Assembly: GCA_018697195.1 (NCBI GenBank) | Contig: CM031857.1 | Location: 66,440,607 to 66,504,606, forward strand | Reading direction: 5' to 3' | DNA length: 64,000 nt | Source: Certhia americana | Taxonomy: Eukaryota > Chordata > Aves > Passeriformes > Certhiidae | Shown here: positions 1-10,895 of the stretch, one piece after another | Layout of the letters: each line of letters starts with the position of its first letter | How positions within the stretch are numbered: the first letter of the stretch is position 1 | Program-made: the position numbers and the translations under genes | The notes under the pieces: model-generated | Told to the model about the DNA's origin: nothing | What the model saw: only the letters and a program-made list of their open reading frames with translations | The model's database searches: none

Positions 1-703
1 AGAAACTACTTACCCTATAAAAAACACAGACTAAACAAAACTGAAACACAAACTAATCAATAAGCAGGTGCAGAATAGAATATCTTATTTCTCACAGCTT
101 ATTCAACCACCACAAATTACTGGATCATTCAGAAGTTGAAAAATCTACCATGAGCAAAATAAACTAGGAAAATATGTTTCTCTTACAGTCTTTTAATATG
201 AACAATATGCTGAAAGGTGATTGCAACTAATTCTGAAACTCCCTACGGTATTTTTAACAGAAATTGAGAGTTTCTCTTAATAACTAAGTACTATTTTTCC
301 TTTATTCACTATAAAAGTTAATTATAACACTAATACATTTTATTAAGATATTTAAAGTAACCTGGCATATCAAAAAGAAATCAAGGTATTATTAAAAATT
401 ATTTTAATTATATTTTCCACAGTTTATGAGTTCCAATTGCTAAGTATAGTTGAAAAAGTCAATCATAAAACTGAACTACCTAGTAAATCAGAAACACATC
501 AGCCATACTGTAATATTAAACACCTGAAAATTCAAACACAGCAAATGAACATTAACTCCACAAACTTTTAATATATACAGTTATGCATAGAATGCAGTCT
601 CTCAAATAAAAATTTGAGTATATTATGTATGAAGAGCATTTGAGTATAGTCTGCATGAATACTATTTTGTCTGCTGTGTATCAGCACATTAAGCATCACT
701 TAC

Positions 704-716
704 CCAAAAGACAGCA
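704..716 (-). other. candidate 13-nt microexon with consensus splice sites
   Basis: On the - strand a pyrimidine tract ending in CAG (acceptor at 717-719) is followed by 13 nt and then GG|GTAAGTG (donor GT at 703-702). Both sites match vertebrate consensus. Thirteen nucleotides would shift frame, so a coding role needs alternative splicing. A chance pairing of acceptor and donor in 64 kb is quite possible. Nothing here identifies a gene. Confidence 0.15.
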
Positions 717-2368
717 CTGGGAAAGGAAAACGAGTAAGAACTGCAGAAACCAAACAAGACGTAAAGTGATTGTTTAAATCAGGTTTTTCTGCCCCCTACT
801 TTGAAGTCCAAATTATTTAAATCAATTCACCATCTTAAACAGCCACGAAGTAAAACACTGTTCAATTATGCATATTATTAAAATGAAGACTGAGAAGAAA
901 TTGACAGGAGACTGACTGACCACTCATTTAAGAGACAGAAGTATAACAAGGTTAAGTGTCTGGAAGCCAAATGTATGGATAAATTCAGGGAAGAAATAAT
1001 TCACAGAGATTAGAGTAATTATAACCACTGGAACAGCTCACCAAAGACAACAGCTGATTTCCCATTGCATTAAGTTTTTTACATTACAAACATCTACTCA
1101 CAGAATGTTCCAACTCCAAAAGACCATGCAGGACCAGGTGATACTCTACTGATGGCATTATTTAAACTGAATTAGATGATCACAATGGTCTCCTCTGATA
1201 TACAAATCAATGAAACTGCAATTTGATCCCACAAGAGATACTATAATATATACAATATTTCTTCTCACTTCACTAAGTCCTGCCTCCAGTGAGTATACTG
1301 TATTCACCTTGTACACTTCCTGTGCTATCTGCTTAAATGCCAACCTGTCCACCACCAGCTAAGACTGAACTCCAAACATCTGTGGCCAAATTCAAACTTG
1401 TTCATCCAGGCAGAAATCCTTAAAAGTCTCTGCAAATTTTATGTTGGTTAAATGTGGCTTTGTGGCCTCACTTCTTCTATGGCATTTCAGTGCTGTCAAG
1501 ACATTTTCAGGACACAATTTCTGTACTTGACACAGGTGCCAAACCTCAAGCTTCAAAAGAGCTGCAAATTTAGTCATTCAACTTTTAAACTGGAAATTCT
1601 ATGATGTCAGTCAAATACTGACTGGAATTACTGTTTCAGATCATACCAAATGACTGCCATAGCACAGGTCTCATTTCTGTTCTCTCCTTTTAAAATTACT
1701 ATTACAGATTCTTTGACAGATTAGAATTTTTGGTTTTCTGAACTAGTTCTAATATTGTCTCACACAAGGAGAATATCTCCACTGATTATTTTCATATTTC
1801 TAATACATTAGCAATATGAAAAGACTTTTCACACTAACCACATGTTTCTATTTTTGATAACACAGTAATATGGAAGGAGTCAGCTCGGGTATGGCAGTAA
1901 CCCTGGCATGCTCTGGTCTGCTGAAAGACACTACAGGACCCGCAGTAAATGCAGGGGAACACGTTTACCCCACTTTTCCCTCTCTCTGCCATGGAAAGCT
2001 GTGCTTTCAGGAGGGCAGGCCTGCTGCAAGGACTTGCCAGTGAGGCACTGAACTATAGAGAAAATAATCCTTATGCAAAGCAAGAAGCAATTTTATCAAA
2101 TACACATACACACACATAAATATAAATGTAATCTATAAAGGCTTCTTTGATTAGATGTCTTCAAATCTCAACTATACAAGTAAGAAATGTTAAGAAAAAA
2201 CAGGGGTGGGGAGTAGTTAAAGTGGCTATGGTGTTTGTTAAAGGGAAGACACTTTCAAATAATCCATGATCCAGAAAATGTGGCTGCTTACAAGAATTCA
2301 GAAGCTTTTTAATGACAAAGTTATCAACAGAAGGGTTGCAGCAAGAGGAAGAGAGCAGTATTCCTTAC

Positions 2369-2392
2369 CCAAAGAGAGGCCAGGCAGCACTG
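2369..2392 (-). other. candidate 24-nt microexon with tandem NAGNAG acceptor
   Basis: On the - strand a strong polypyrimidine tract ends in CAGCAG (two possible acceptors 3 nt apart). It is followed by a 24-nt block and then TTTGG|GTAAGG (donor GT at 2368-2367). Twenty-four nucleotides keep frame; the 3-nt shift of the NAGNAG also keeps frame. The block ends in the same TTTGG|GTAAG context as the candidate at 704-716. Expression evidence would be required to believe it. Confidence 0.17.
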
Positions 2393-2603
2393 CTGGGAAG
2401 AGGCAGAAGGCAGTGTAATAACTAAACACAGAGGGATGAGAACTGATGGATGGGAACATGCAGCATCAACTGCACTCAGAATCCAGCACAGGAAGAAACT
2501 TCCTTCTTTTACTTTAATTCCTCTTTTTAATTTCCTTTTTGTTCAAGGAAAGAAAAAAAGGTGTGTCCATGAAGGCCACACATGTGGAACTTCGGTAGTA
2601 TTT

Positions 2604-2627
2604 GGGGGGGGAGGGGAGGGGAATGGG
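2604..2627 (+). other. G-run cluster, potential G-quadruplex
   Basis: Eight G's, A, four G's, A, four G's, AAT, three G's lie within 24 nt of otherwise AT-rich DNA. This fits the four-run G-quadruplex pattern with loops of 1 to 3 nt on the + strand. No promoter or CpG island is next to it. Confidence 0.5.
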
Positions 2628-4924
2628 ATCTGAAGGTACAAATAACTTTCATTTCTGTTGATGGACTTCAGGCTATGCTCTCAGGAGGATTTGGGTATCA
2701 AACCACTAAGCTCTTGATGCTGTCCATACTACAGAAAACCCAAGCCTGGCTGGGTCTACCTGCTCTCATAATATATGGGCTAAGTTTAACACCAAATAAC
2801 TAAAGCCACAAGAGCCCACAGAAATTGCTATTCCTTCCTCACCACCAAACCCTTCAGGGCCTCCAGTGCTTCTCTCCCAGGATTTGAGCACTGCAAGTGC
2901 TCTCTCACTTAGTTTTTAACAAGTACACTGTACACATTTACGTGTGAACTAAACATCTGAGACCTCCTGTACTGCCAGCCAACAGAGAGGTTTTCTGAAG
3001 GTCTTTTGGCCATAAGAATTATTCTGGTGTCGTGATTTTAGCACACACTTCTGAGGCGAGGATGAGCTAAGCTCTTCTTTCCTGGAAAAGGAAAGTATTT
3101 TATTCAAACTCTCCACCAGAACTGACTTAGGCAGGTGTCTGTGATTGCTATGCATAGAGTTAGGCCTTCCATCCCTGCCTATCCCACATACTTCTTTAGC
3201 ATCACAATGTGAAGGAAATGCTGTGTTCCTAAATCCAGCAACATGTGAAACCCAGCAAGCACAAAATAAATCTATCTCAGATACTGGATGGGATGCAAAG
3301 CAGAGAATGTGCACTAAATCTCTGGTTTTTTCCATTTACTATGTTTAATGTGACTTTTGCAAACTTTATCCCACTAAAGTCACAACCAAAATTACCAATC
3401 TACCACCTTCTCAAAATACAAGGTCTCCGAGTATTAAGTTATACTATTTCAACAAAGACATTTTAGTCAAATGTTGATTTAGCTGAATATGGATTTTGAA
3501 AATAAAAGTGAAAATGGCAATGCTATCAGAAATAGCAGGCTCCAAATCTGGCTCCTAACTAGACCATCTCTGCATGATCTCACTTTCAAAAGCTCATTTT
3601 TTCCTTTCAAAATTGTGTAGGGCACTGTCTAAACAGAAGATTTCCTTGGCTAGATGAACAAGTAAAAAATTACATCGCCTTGTAACTGTTACCAATCTAT
3701 AGAAAGTGGAAAGGAATGTTTTTCTCTACCTTTTTTTTTTTTTTTTTTTTTTTTTCCCTAAAGAAAAATCTTTTCATTTCCCACTTGCAATTTTCTTGCA
3801 ACTGAAAGAATCTCTGAAAAACGAACTGGAAGAGCTCCAACTACTGTCCAACACTTCAAAAGATTTTAAAGTGTCATCAATCACAGCTCTTTACATACTC
3901 TTCTAGAGCACTGCCAACCCATATTTGAAGACTAACTCAAAACTGTTTTATGTCAGCATTAAACACCCAAAATAAAGACAGATTAAAAAAAGAAAAATCA
4001 GAATAATATAAAAACAGTTTTTAAGTTAAGTCCTGCTCAGATTCCTGTCAAATGTTACTACGTAATAGTCATACTTTGTATAATAAAGTTATCTTCCTTT
4101 TTTTCTAGGAGTAACTGGCAATTGATATCATTAATCCTAAATATCTCAATGGCTACCTCAGATGACAACATATTATTATGTCTGCTATAAAAGGTCGCCT
4201 CAATTTGTGCAGACCATCTGAAAATACTGGTACCATGGGGAAAAAACAAAGGAATAATATCCATAGTAAATATCAAGTCACAGGTATTCTTTGAAACTGA
4301 TGTAACAAATTTCTAATACTTATTCCAGTTATTCAGCATATTCCAGTTAACAAACTTTAATAATTTCAACAGAAATGTTCAGTGACTGGTTCTTCAAAGT
4401 CTGATTTGAAAGTAACTGCGAATACACCAGCCACTTCTGACAATTTTGGCAGTGGAAAAAAAAAAAAAAAAAGCAAAAAAAAATTTCAGTACTTTTTCTG
4501 TAAAGAGTACTTTTATTGAAAGATTTTTCCTCAGGTATCCACAGAGAGAAAATGCTAGGTTATAGATAGCTGCCTTTACCCCTGTCAGTGGCAGCCTGTC
4601 AAGACTTGAACAAAGTATATGAGAATTACAGTTCACTCATGCTCAGGAAGGTTTCCAGAGCTCACTGATAGCATCTCCAACTCTGCGAATGGACGTGACC
4701 TTATTTTCAGCTGGCCTGAGCTCTGTGCACACACCCCCTGCACCCACACAGCCTGCCAGCAGCATCACTGTGCTGCCCATGCTGCTGTCAGGGATCTGAA
4801 AGGCTCCAGAAGAGAGATGCAACACCACCACCAAAAAAGCTCTTCTTGGACAAGGCAGAGAAAAAGAAATTATTTAGGCAATCGGCAGGAGGATCGGCAT
4901 TAGCATGCAAAACCTTGTGCTCTT

Positions 4925-5110
4925 TGCTGCTCTGACCACCGGACAACACCCTGCATTAACAGGGAATTAGGGTCACTGCCTACTACCTTACAGAGAGGGT
5001 AACAAAGTGCCTGCCCCAGGTGACACATGACAAAAACGAGACTAGAACTCAGGTCTCCTGACATGATACATCATCTGATTAATTATCCCCTTAGCAGCGC
5101 TGATGTCCAA
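4925..5110 (-). mobile_element. old MIR-type (CORE-SINE) fragment
   Basis: Reading the + strand, the piece runs 'ggtaac...tgccccaggtgacac...agaactcaggtctcctgac', then a stretch ending in a degraded A-box region. This is the order seen in the reverse complement of MIR elements: core, then the 'tgtgtgacctTGGGCAAGT' region, then the tRNA-like 'CCTGGGTTCGAATCC' region. It is strongly diverged, as expected for an insertion that predates birds. The boundaries are approximate and no target-site duplication is visible. A RepeatMasker search with an amniote MIR consensus would settle it. Confidence 0.55.
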
Positions 5111-6290
5111 GGTCATGCATTTGATTGTTCTATGTTTAAACAACGAGAACACGCTCGCCCCACAGACAGGCCAGGAACAAAGCTCGGGATTTTTGAGTCC
5201 CATCATTACTCTGCTATGTAGCAAATACCGTGCCAGCCATTAGCAAAGAGCACGCCTCATTCCCGTCCTGAAGGCTGGTTCACAGAGAGGACAAAAGCTT
5301 GCTACTGCTAACCAGACATTCCTTAACTCAAGTGGTGCTGGTCTGCACTGCAATTCCAAACGCTGTCGATGCCAGCACTGCCAGCCACCCACAGAAGGAT
5401 AAACACCACTGCATGCGAGGGTGTTTGTTACAAGAAACAAACAAACAAAAAATTTGAAAAACAAACGTACAAATAAACCGGATTTTTAAAAAAGCACAGA
5501 CATCACTAGGATCTCAATCAGAGGGTCAGAAATGTAAGTGTGTGACAGTCTTGGCCGACTTTATTTAGTATCACTGAGTACATACTTTTAATAGTCTTTA
5601 ATCATAGCATCTCCCTTGATCCTGACACAGTTTTAGTTCCAATAAACCTTAGCTTTTGCATTCTTGTGATTTTACTGAACTTAAAACAAACAAACAAAAA
5701 AGACAAAAAGCAGCAAGCCAACACCAAGCTAAGTCCCACCCTTGTAACTGAGGCTGAAGAGACTCTTCTGGCACAGGAGCTGATGTATACAGATGTTGAG
5801 TGCATGAAGAAACAGACAACATAAAGTATACAGTCCCTAAATGTGTATCACACAACTTCACATATTCACTTCCAAGTTTGACCATTTATTTGAGAAACAC
5901 TGGGATGGTTCATGCCACCATGCCATCCCAAAACTTCAGGAAATTACAAAAATAGCTACAGAACCAAGACATGCCATAATTTAATCTGTTTTCCCCAGAT
6001 CAAAACACATCATTCTGAAGCAGACATAGATACAAAAAAAATTGTATATAATAATTCAATTTTGGTTTAGTCCCAAGTTTTTGTAAGGATTTCTAATTAA
6101 TATGAAGAGCTATTACACTGAACTCAAGAAAGTCCACACAAGCTGAGTGTAGATAAAGCACAGATACACTTCCTGGCAAAGCCATTATCATTTCCCCTCT
6201 TCTTTCTATCTCTCAGTATTATTTTAAGAGTTCTCTGCAGTCAAAAGGTAAATAGAACTAATTAAACAACAGTCTACCTTTTTCATATTG
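5111..6290. other. AT-rich noncoding stretch
   Basis: No gene is recognised. It contains two short AAAC-type microsatellites (near 5436-5452 and 5684-5700). Open frames on the - strand around 5602-5885 are short and compositionally ordinary. Confidence 0.6.
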
Positions 6291-6440
6291 TAGAATCACA
6301 GAATATTCTGACTTGGAAGGGACCTGCAAGATCACTGAGTCTAGTTCTTAAGTGAAAAGGCCCACAGAGGTACAGAACCCACACTCTTGGCATTATCAGC
6401 ACCATGCTCTGATCAGCTGAGCTAATCTCCTATAGCCATT
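6291..6440 (-). mobile_element. tRNA-Ile-derived SINE with CR1-like 3' tail (TguSINE1 type)
   Basis: On the - strand the first ~80 nt read like a tRNA-Ile gene. An A-box (complement of 6407-6425, AGCTCAGctGatcAGAGC) is followed by TGGTGCTgATAAtGCC around the anticodon (GAT here; AAT in the usual tRNA-Ile). A B-box (GGGTTCtgTaCC, complement of 6369-6380) and a GGGCC acceptor-stem end follow. The last ~65 nt match the end of CR1 LINEs, ending TATTCTGTGATTCTA. The same tail style ends the CR1 copy at 17330-18022, so the LINE family that could have moved it is present in the window. Substitutions in the B-box suggest an inactive copy. Such SINEs are known from songbirds. I saw no obvious target-site duplication. 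Confidence 0.8.
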
Positions 6441-8618
6441 GCTTGGGAGCAAACAAGAGCACAGACTTCATATAAACTTCAAACCTATCTGTCACACCAA
6501 ACTCTGCAGAAGTATGAAAAAGTTCACATATTTCAGGGCACAAAATCCAAGCAAACTTTCTGCAAAGAAGAGAAATTCAAAATGCAAACACAGAATGAAT
6601 AGGGCTGCGATTTTTATACATATGTATACATATATATATTTACTTATATACATACACACCCACATATATATATATAAAAAAATCAAAACTGACTCCACAA
6701 CTCTGCTCAGACTGGTCCAATTTTACCCACTTTTGCAACAGTGCCACAAGGTCTGATCAACACCCGAATCAAGTTTGTCAACGTATGTCTGTCTAGCTAT
6801 AAATTAATGCAACCATCTTGACACTGAATCATCAAACATAATTTTTGCGGTTGTTTGGAGTATTTCTTGTGCATTTAGTAGCAACTTTACAAGCAATCAT
6901 TCAGTTGAAGGAAGAGGACTGTCTAAAGTTCAGCTGCTGAACACAGGGTAAGATTACATGGAACTTTCTCCAATGACGAACAATGTTGACAGTGTCCTCA
7001 GAACTACAATGCAAAAGCATTTCTCCTTTCTAGTGTAAGCATTTTAAAAAAAATTCTTTTTTACTGCATAGGAAACGTAGTCATTTCATGCTTTCACGTC
7101 TTGCACTTGCAAGACTCTAAACTTTTCTTACAGATACAGCACAATTTGCACAATGGAAAGGAAACACCACGACCTGGCTGCTCAACACTTTACTTAACAT
7201 CTCACTTTGAAACAGCATGTTTATTACATGTTTTCCTCTTAGCAGGAAAAGTGAGCATGCTTGTGTTTGCAGCTCCTCCTCTTTCAAAGACGCACAGCTG
7301 CAGCTGTAGTAAACAACCACTAGTCAGGAGCTGAGAAGGTCAAACTCTGGGTACTGCATCCATTTCGGCTTTTCTAAAAACAAAATTTTTATTTCAGGAA
7401 AATAATTTTTTGACTCATTTTGTAGTTATGTCAAGGAAAGGCAAACCACAATCATTGTCCAAAAGAAATCAAGATACAGTATTACAAAAGCGACACTTAC
7501 AAAAAGCAAGACACTTCAGTAAAAATATGTGTTTTCATATCTCCATCTTTATTAATGAACAAACATAATTCACATTCTCCTATTTTACTTGATTCAAACT
7601 AAGACTTGGCCAAAACCAACTTTGTACTGATGAGACCTGTTCCACAAAGCAAACACTTACTGAAGGAAAGAGCAAGGAGGTTGGCCTCGCAGAGAAGTGG
7701 TGCCAGCTGCCCTGCAAGGTTCACACAGGTCATCCAGCAGCCTGAAGCAAGGAGGCTACAGCACTCTATCCCTGGGAATGCTTGCGTAAGTGGACATCAT
7801 GCACCCAGCCATGAGAAAAGGCACACAACTTTCCATTATTTTACACACTAGCCAAAATCTAAACAATGGGATACCCTAGCAGCACTGAGAACTTCACCAA
7901 ATCACACAGACGTTCTGCAATTCCCCTGTGCAGCACAGAGCTCCCCAAACACCCAGGAAAGGCATTGCCCCCTTTCCTCAAATACATGGCCTGTATTTCT
8001 GTTTAACTCTAGTGGTTACCATCACACACCACTTGGTCTAGGCAGAGGAAAACAGTCACTACCACAGGATTCTGCAGCCCAATCCCTTCGCTGACCCCAT
8101 TCTAACATCTCCCAGGGGAAGAGCTATTTCAGCCCCACATTTCTGCCTCCTCTCATCTGGAGTGAAATTCTGCTCATGCATGTTCAGATCTGGCTGATCC
8201 TGACAGAAACAGCTGGCAGAAGACTCCACAATTAGCCTGTCTTGGAATCTTAAAGTTTATTTTTAAAAGTTGTTACACAGAGTCTTCTTGGGCTGTCAGG
8301 GGCCTTTCCAGAAAAGGTTTTTCTACAAGAAAGCAAAGAAAGGCCCAGAAATATCATCATGAACTATTGCTGGGGGAAAAAGAATTGAAATTCATTTCCC
8401 ATCCCCTCTATTTACATGTCTGATATTGCCTCACTGTTAGAAACAGAAAACTAACAGTATCTCCCATACCCTGAACTCCTTCCCAGCCCATCCATCCAGC
8501 ATAGAAGCACTCACTTATCAAATGACCTATGGCATAAATCTTTGTCAAAAAGCAATTTTACCCACAGAAAAGGTGCTCCTCAGACTGCCCCCCTCCTCCC
8601 AGTTCCAGGTACTACGCA

Positions 8619-8619
<1 letters not shown>
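6441..8619. other. noncoding stretch with TA/CA microsatellite
   Basis: No gene is recognised. A TA/CATA-rich microsatellite covers about 6618-6677. GC content rises slowly toward the promoter district at 8.7 kb. Confidence 0.6.

Positions 8620-8664
<45 letters not shown>
8620..8664 (+). repeat. 45-nt poly(A) tract
   Basis: An uninterrupted run of 45 A's is followed within 80 nt by a G-rich block (about 8741-8780). No retrocopy is recognisable upstream and no target-site duplication was seen, so it is annotated only as a homopolymer. Its position just upstream of the promoter district makes it a candidate nucleosome-excluding tract. That function is inference. Confidence 0.8.
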
Positions 8665-8667
<3 letters not shown>

Positions 8668-9108
8668 TGCAAGAAATACTACAAGGGGAAAAGAAAAAAG
8701 AAATAAAAAGAGGAAAATGCCACCAGTGTTGTTCTGGAGGCAGTGGGGGGGAGCGGGCGGGGGTGCTGGCCGGGGAGGGGCGTGCATGGGTGTCACCAAG
8801 GGGGTGATGTCATCCACCAGCCTCCAGCCCGGGCACCTGCCAGCAGCAGCCTAGCAGCGGCTGCCAAAGCCTCCGGCAGCACGGGGAGGGGAAAAAAAAT
8901 AAAAAGACATTTTAAAAAAAAAATCCGCAATGTTTCCCTTCGCTATGCGCGGTTGGTTTGTGACGATAGGTGACATGCCAGCTTGCAGAGAGCGGCTTCA
9001 ACTTGATTACGTCCCATTAGAAAGATATTCAAGACACTCCCCCTCTCCCAGCACGAATAATATATTAAGGAAAAAAAAAAAAAAAAAGCAGACCCGGTTT
9101 ATGCAGCC

Positions 9109-9116
9109 TTACGTCA
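9109..9116 (+). promoter_or_regulatory. CRE/ATF-like site TTACGTCA
   Basis: The octamer TTACGTCA is one mismatch from the full CRE TGACGTCA. It lies about 145 bp upstream of the TATA box at 9260. A related half-site (TTACGTCC) is at 9007-9014. Confidence 0.3.
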
Positions 9117-9259
9117 CTAATAAAATGCTCCTATCGCCCCATCTGTGACCTATTCAGCACAGTTACTAATCCCACGCTGCGACCACTTTGCTGTTCCTGT
9201 GCATTTCAGAGTTGTAGACCAACCAGAGAGCAGAAAATGGAGCCCATATGCCAGCGCTA

Positions 9260-9268
9260 TATATAAAG
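9260..9268 (+). promoter_or_regulatory. TATA box (TATATAAAG)
   Basis: TATATAAAG matches the TATA consensus and sits in a GC-moderate, CpG-containing context (GCGCTATATATAAAGCAGC). If used, transcription would begin near 9290 on the + strand. No coding frame of useful length follows, so the transcript would be noncoding or have a noncoding leader. A chance match cannot be excluded. Confidence 0.3.
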
Positions 9269-9604
9269 CAGCTTCGCAAACTTGCCGCGAATAATCTACC
9301 TGCCGTGGCGAGACGAAAAGTGAAAAGCAAAAAAATCACAAAAAAAGGGTGGTGGAGGGAGAGAGAAGAGTACCATTTACTTCACGATGGATAATTAAAA
9401 AATAAACTAGTTTACTGTATTACTCAGGGGAAGGGGGGCTGCCAAGTGCTAGGAGGATTTTACAAGCGCTATACAGACCCCGATCCAAGAGAACTTCTCT
9501 TCAGTGCTTCTACCGAAACGGCTCCTACCTCCTCCCTAAGCGCATAAAATATCTTATTTCCCACGCAAGCCCGTTTGCGGGACTGAATGCCACGCCAAGA
9601 TCCG

Positions 9605-9624
9605 AAAAAAAAAAAAAAAAAAAA
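9605..9624 (+). repeat. 20-nt poly(A) tract
   Basis: A run of A's lies 80 nt before the hairpin at 9707. It may be recognised as a homopolymer only. Confidence 0.7.
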
Positions 9625-9706
9625 GCCCAAAAAAACCCGTGTCTGGAGCGGAGCATCGCATCCCTGCAAACCACGGGGAGGGGAATATAAAATAACCCGT
9701 CTGGTA

Positions 9707-9777
9707 GCTCCTATCCGCCTCCCCCAACATCCAACCACCAGCGGTGGTGCAGGATTTTGGGGGAGGCGGATAGGAGC
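9707..9777. other. 71-nt hairpin with perfect 21-bp stem, pre-miRNA-like
   Basis: The 21 nt at 9707-9727 (GCTCCTATCC...CCCCCAA) are the exact reverse complement of 9757-9777. Inside, after a 1x1 mismatch, ATCC (9729-9732) pairs with GGAT (9752-9755). After a 1x3 internal loop, ACCACC (9734-9739) pairs with GGTGGT (9743-9748) around the triloop AGC. The total is 31 pairs in 71 nt. The size is that of a short pre-miRNA, but the lower stem is unusually perfect. It does not match a miRNA I know. It lies between a TATA box and the CpG island, so it would sit in any rightward transcript from 9.29 kb. Alternatives are a small inverted-repeat element or a fold-back sequencing artefact. Confidence 0.75.
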
Positions 9778-9987
9778 CCACATCTCATCCCAGAGGAAAT
9801 TTCATCCCAGCAGCGGAAAGCTTTCGGAGGTCTTCACAGGGTGACGCTGATGCCATGGGGTAACCCATCTCCCGCAGCGGCTCTGGGCTCACGGGTTAAA
9901 TGTAAATACCAGCGGTTTGCTCCCCAAGCTCCCGACTTCTGCAAGAGCATTTGTTCCACAGAAGGTAATTATTTCTGTAGAAGGTAA

Positions 9988-10113
9988 TACAGCACGACAC
10001 TCTTGCTTTTTTATTTTTTCCCCCCACAGCGTGTTATAGTCCGATTTTTGCCCCCATACAGCGTTAACACTCCGATTTTCCCCTCCATAGAGCGCTACAC
10101 TTTATACTTTTTT
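9988..10113. repeat. degenerate tandem repeat, four ~31-nt units
   Basis: Four consecutive segments share the pattern CAGCG..nTAnACTCCGATTTTT followed by C's. They start near 9988, 10025, 10057 and 10086. Units 2 and 3 are the closest, sharing CAGCG, TCCGATTTT and the C-run. Units 1 and 4 are more diverged. The array abuts the left edge of the CpG island. Confidence 0.55.
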
Positions 10114-10740
10114 GATATTTGTATTTATATATTAATTGCCCAGCCCCGAATGCGCACGGGGGCCGCCCGCCCCCACCCACACCCCCCCCCGGGGACGGCA
10201 GCACAAAGGGCTGGGCGCTCCCAGCTCGCTGCTCATCACTCCCCGCTTACCGCTTTTTATTTCCCCCCCCCGCTTTTTTCACCGCCACCACCACCCCTTT
10301 TTTCCCCTTCCTAAAGCCTCAGCGGGAAAGTTGAAGGAAAAGTTCGTGCGGGCCCTAGCACCCTACCCCGGTATCGCTGCCGCCGGGGCACCGGCAGGGA
10401 TGGAGGCAGGAGGGAGGAGGGGATGGATGGAGCGGGGGAGGGAGCGGGGGAGGCAGGGCACCGCCGTTAACCCCCGGCTCGCCCCGGCGGCGCCGGGGGA
10501 AGCGGGGGGGGGGCGCCCTGCCCCCTCTCCTGTTCTTTAAAATTATTTAACTTCAGTAGAGGAGCGATTTTTTGTTTGTTTGTTTTTTTAAATAGAGGGC
10601 TGGCTGGGACAGCAGCAGCAAAACCCACACACGTTAGCCGTTTATCCTGCTAAGAAAGGGAATCGGCACAGACCTGAGCAAAAGCGGCAGAGCAGGAGAA
10701 GAAACAGTTTCCTTCCCTGACACAGGGTCCCCGCTCTGTG

Positions 10741-10762
10741 TCTGTCTGTCTGTCTGTCTGTC
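10741..10762 (+). repeat. (TCTG)n microsatellite
   Basis: Five TCTG units plus a partial unit lie inside the CpG island. Confidence 0.8.
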
Positions 10763-10895
10763 CGCCCGCCCCGCGCTCCCCGGCCGGTGCCCCGCGCACT
10801 CACACCCCGCACCGGCGGAGGCAGCCGGCGGCCGTCCCCGGGAAATGAATGGGGGCAGCCCGGGGAGCCGCGGCGCTCGCTCGCCGCCGACTTAC

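Larger units (their letters stand above)
1..4924. other. AT-rich noncoding stretch, no gene recognised
   Basis: No open reading frame here looks like protein, and none exceeds about 130 codons. The stretch holds homopolymers (25 T at 3731-3755, 17 A at 4456-4472), a G-run cluster at 2604-2627 and a short CA/TA-rich patch near 2100. On the - strand it carries consensus splice donors at 703, 2368 and at the window edge (13). It could therefore be intron of a leftward gene starting at the CpG island near 11 kb. That link is inference. Confidence 0.6.

Noticed and set aside
2949..3335. 128-codon - strand frame
   Set aside because: Average composition and no domain; an overlapping + strand frame is equally open.
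8620..8664. Poly(A) tail of a processed pseudogene
   Set aside because: No gene-like sequence upstream and no target-site duplication; treated as a homopolymer.
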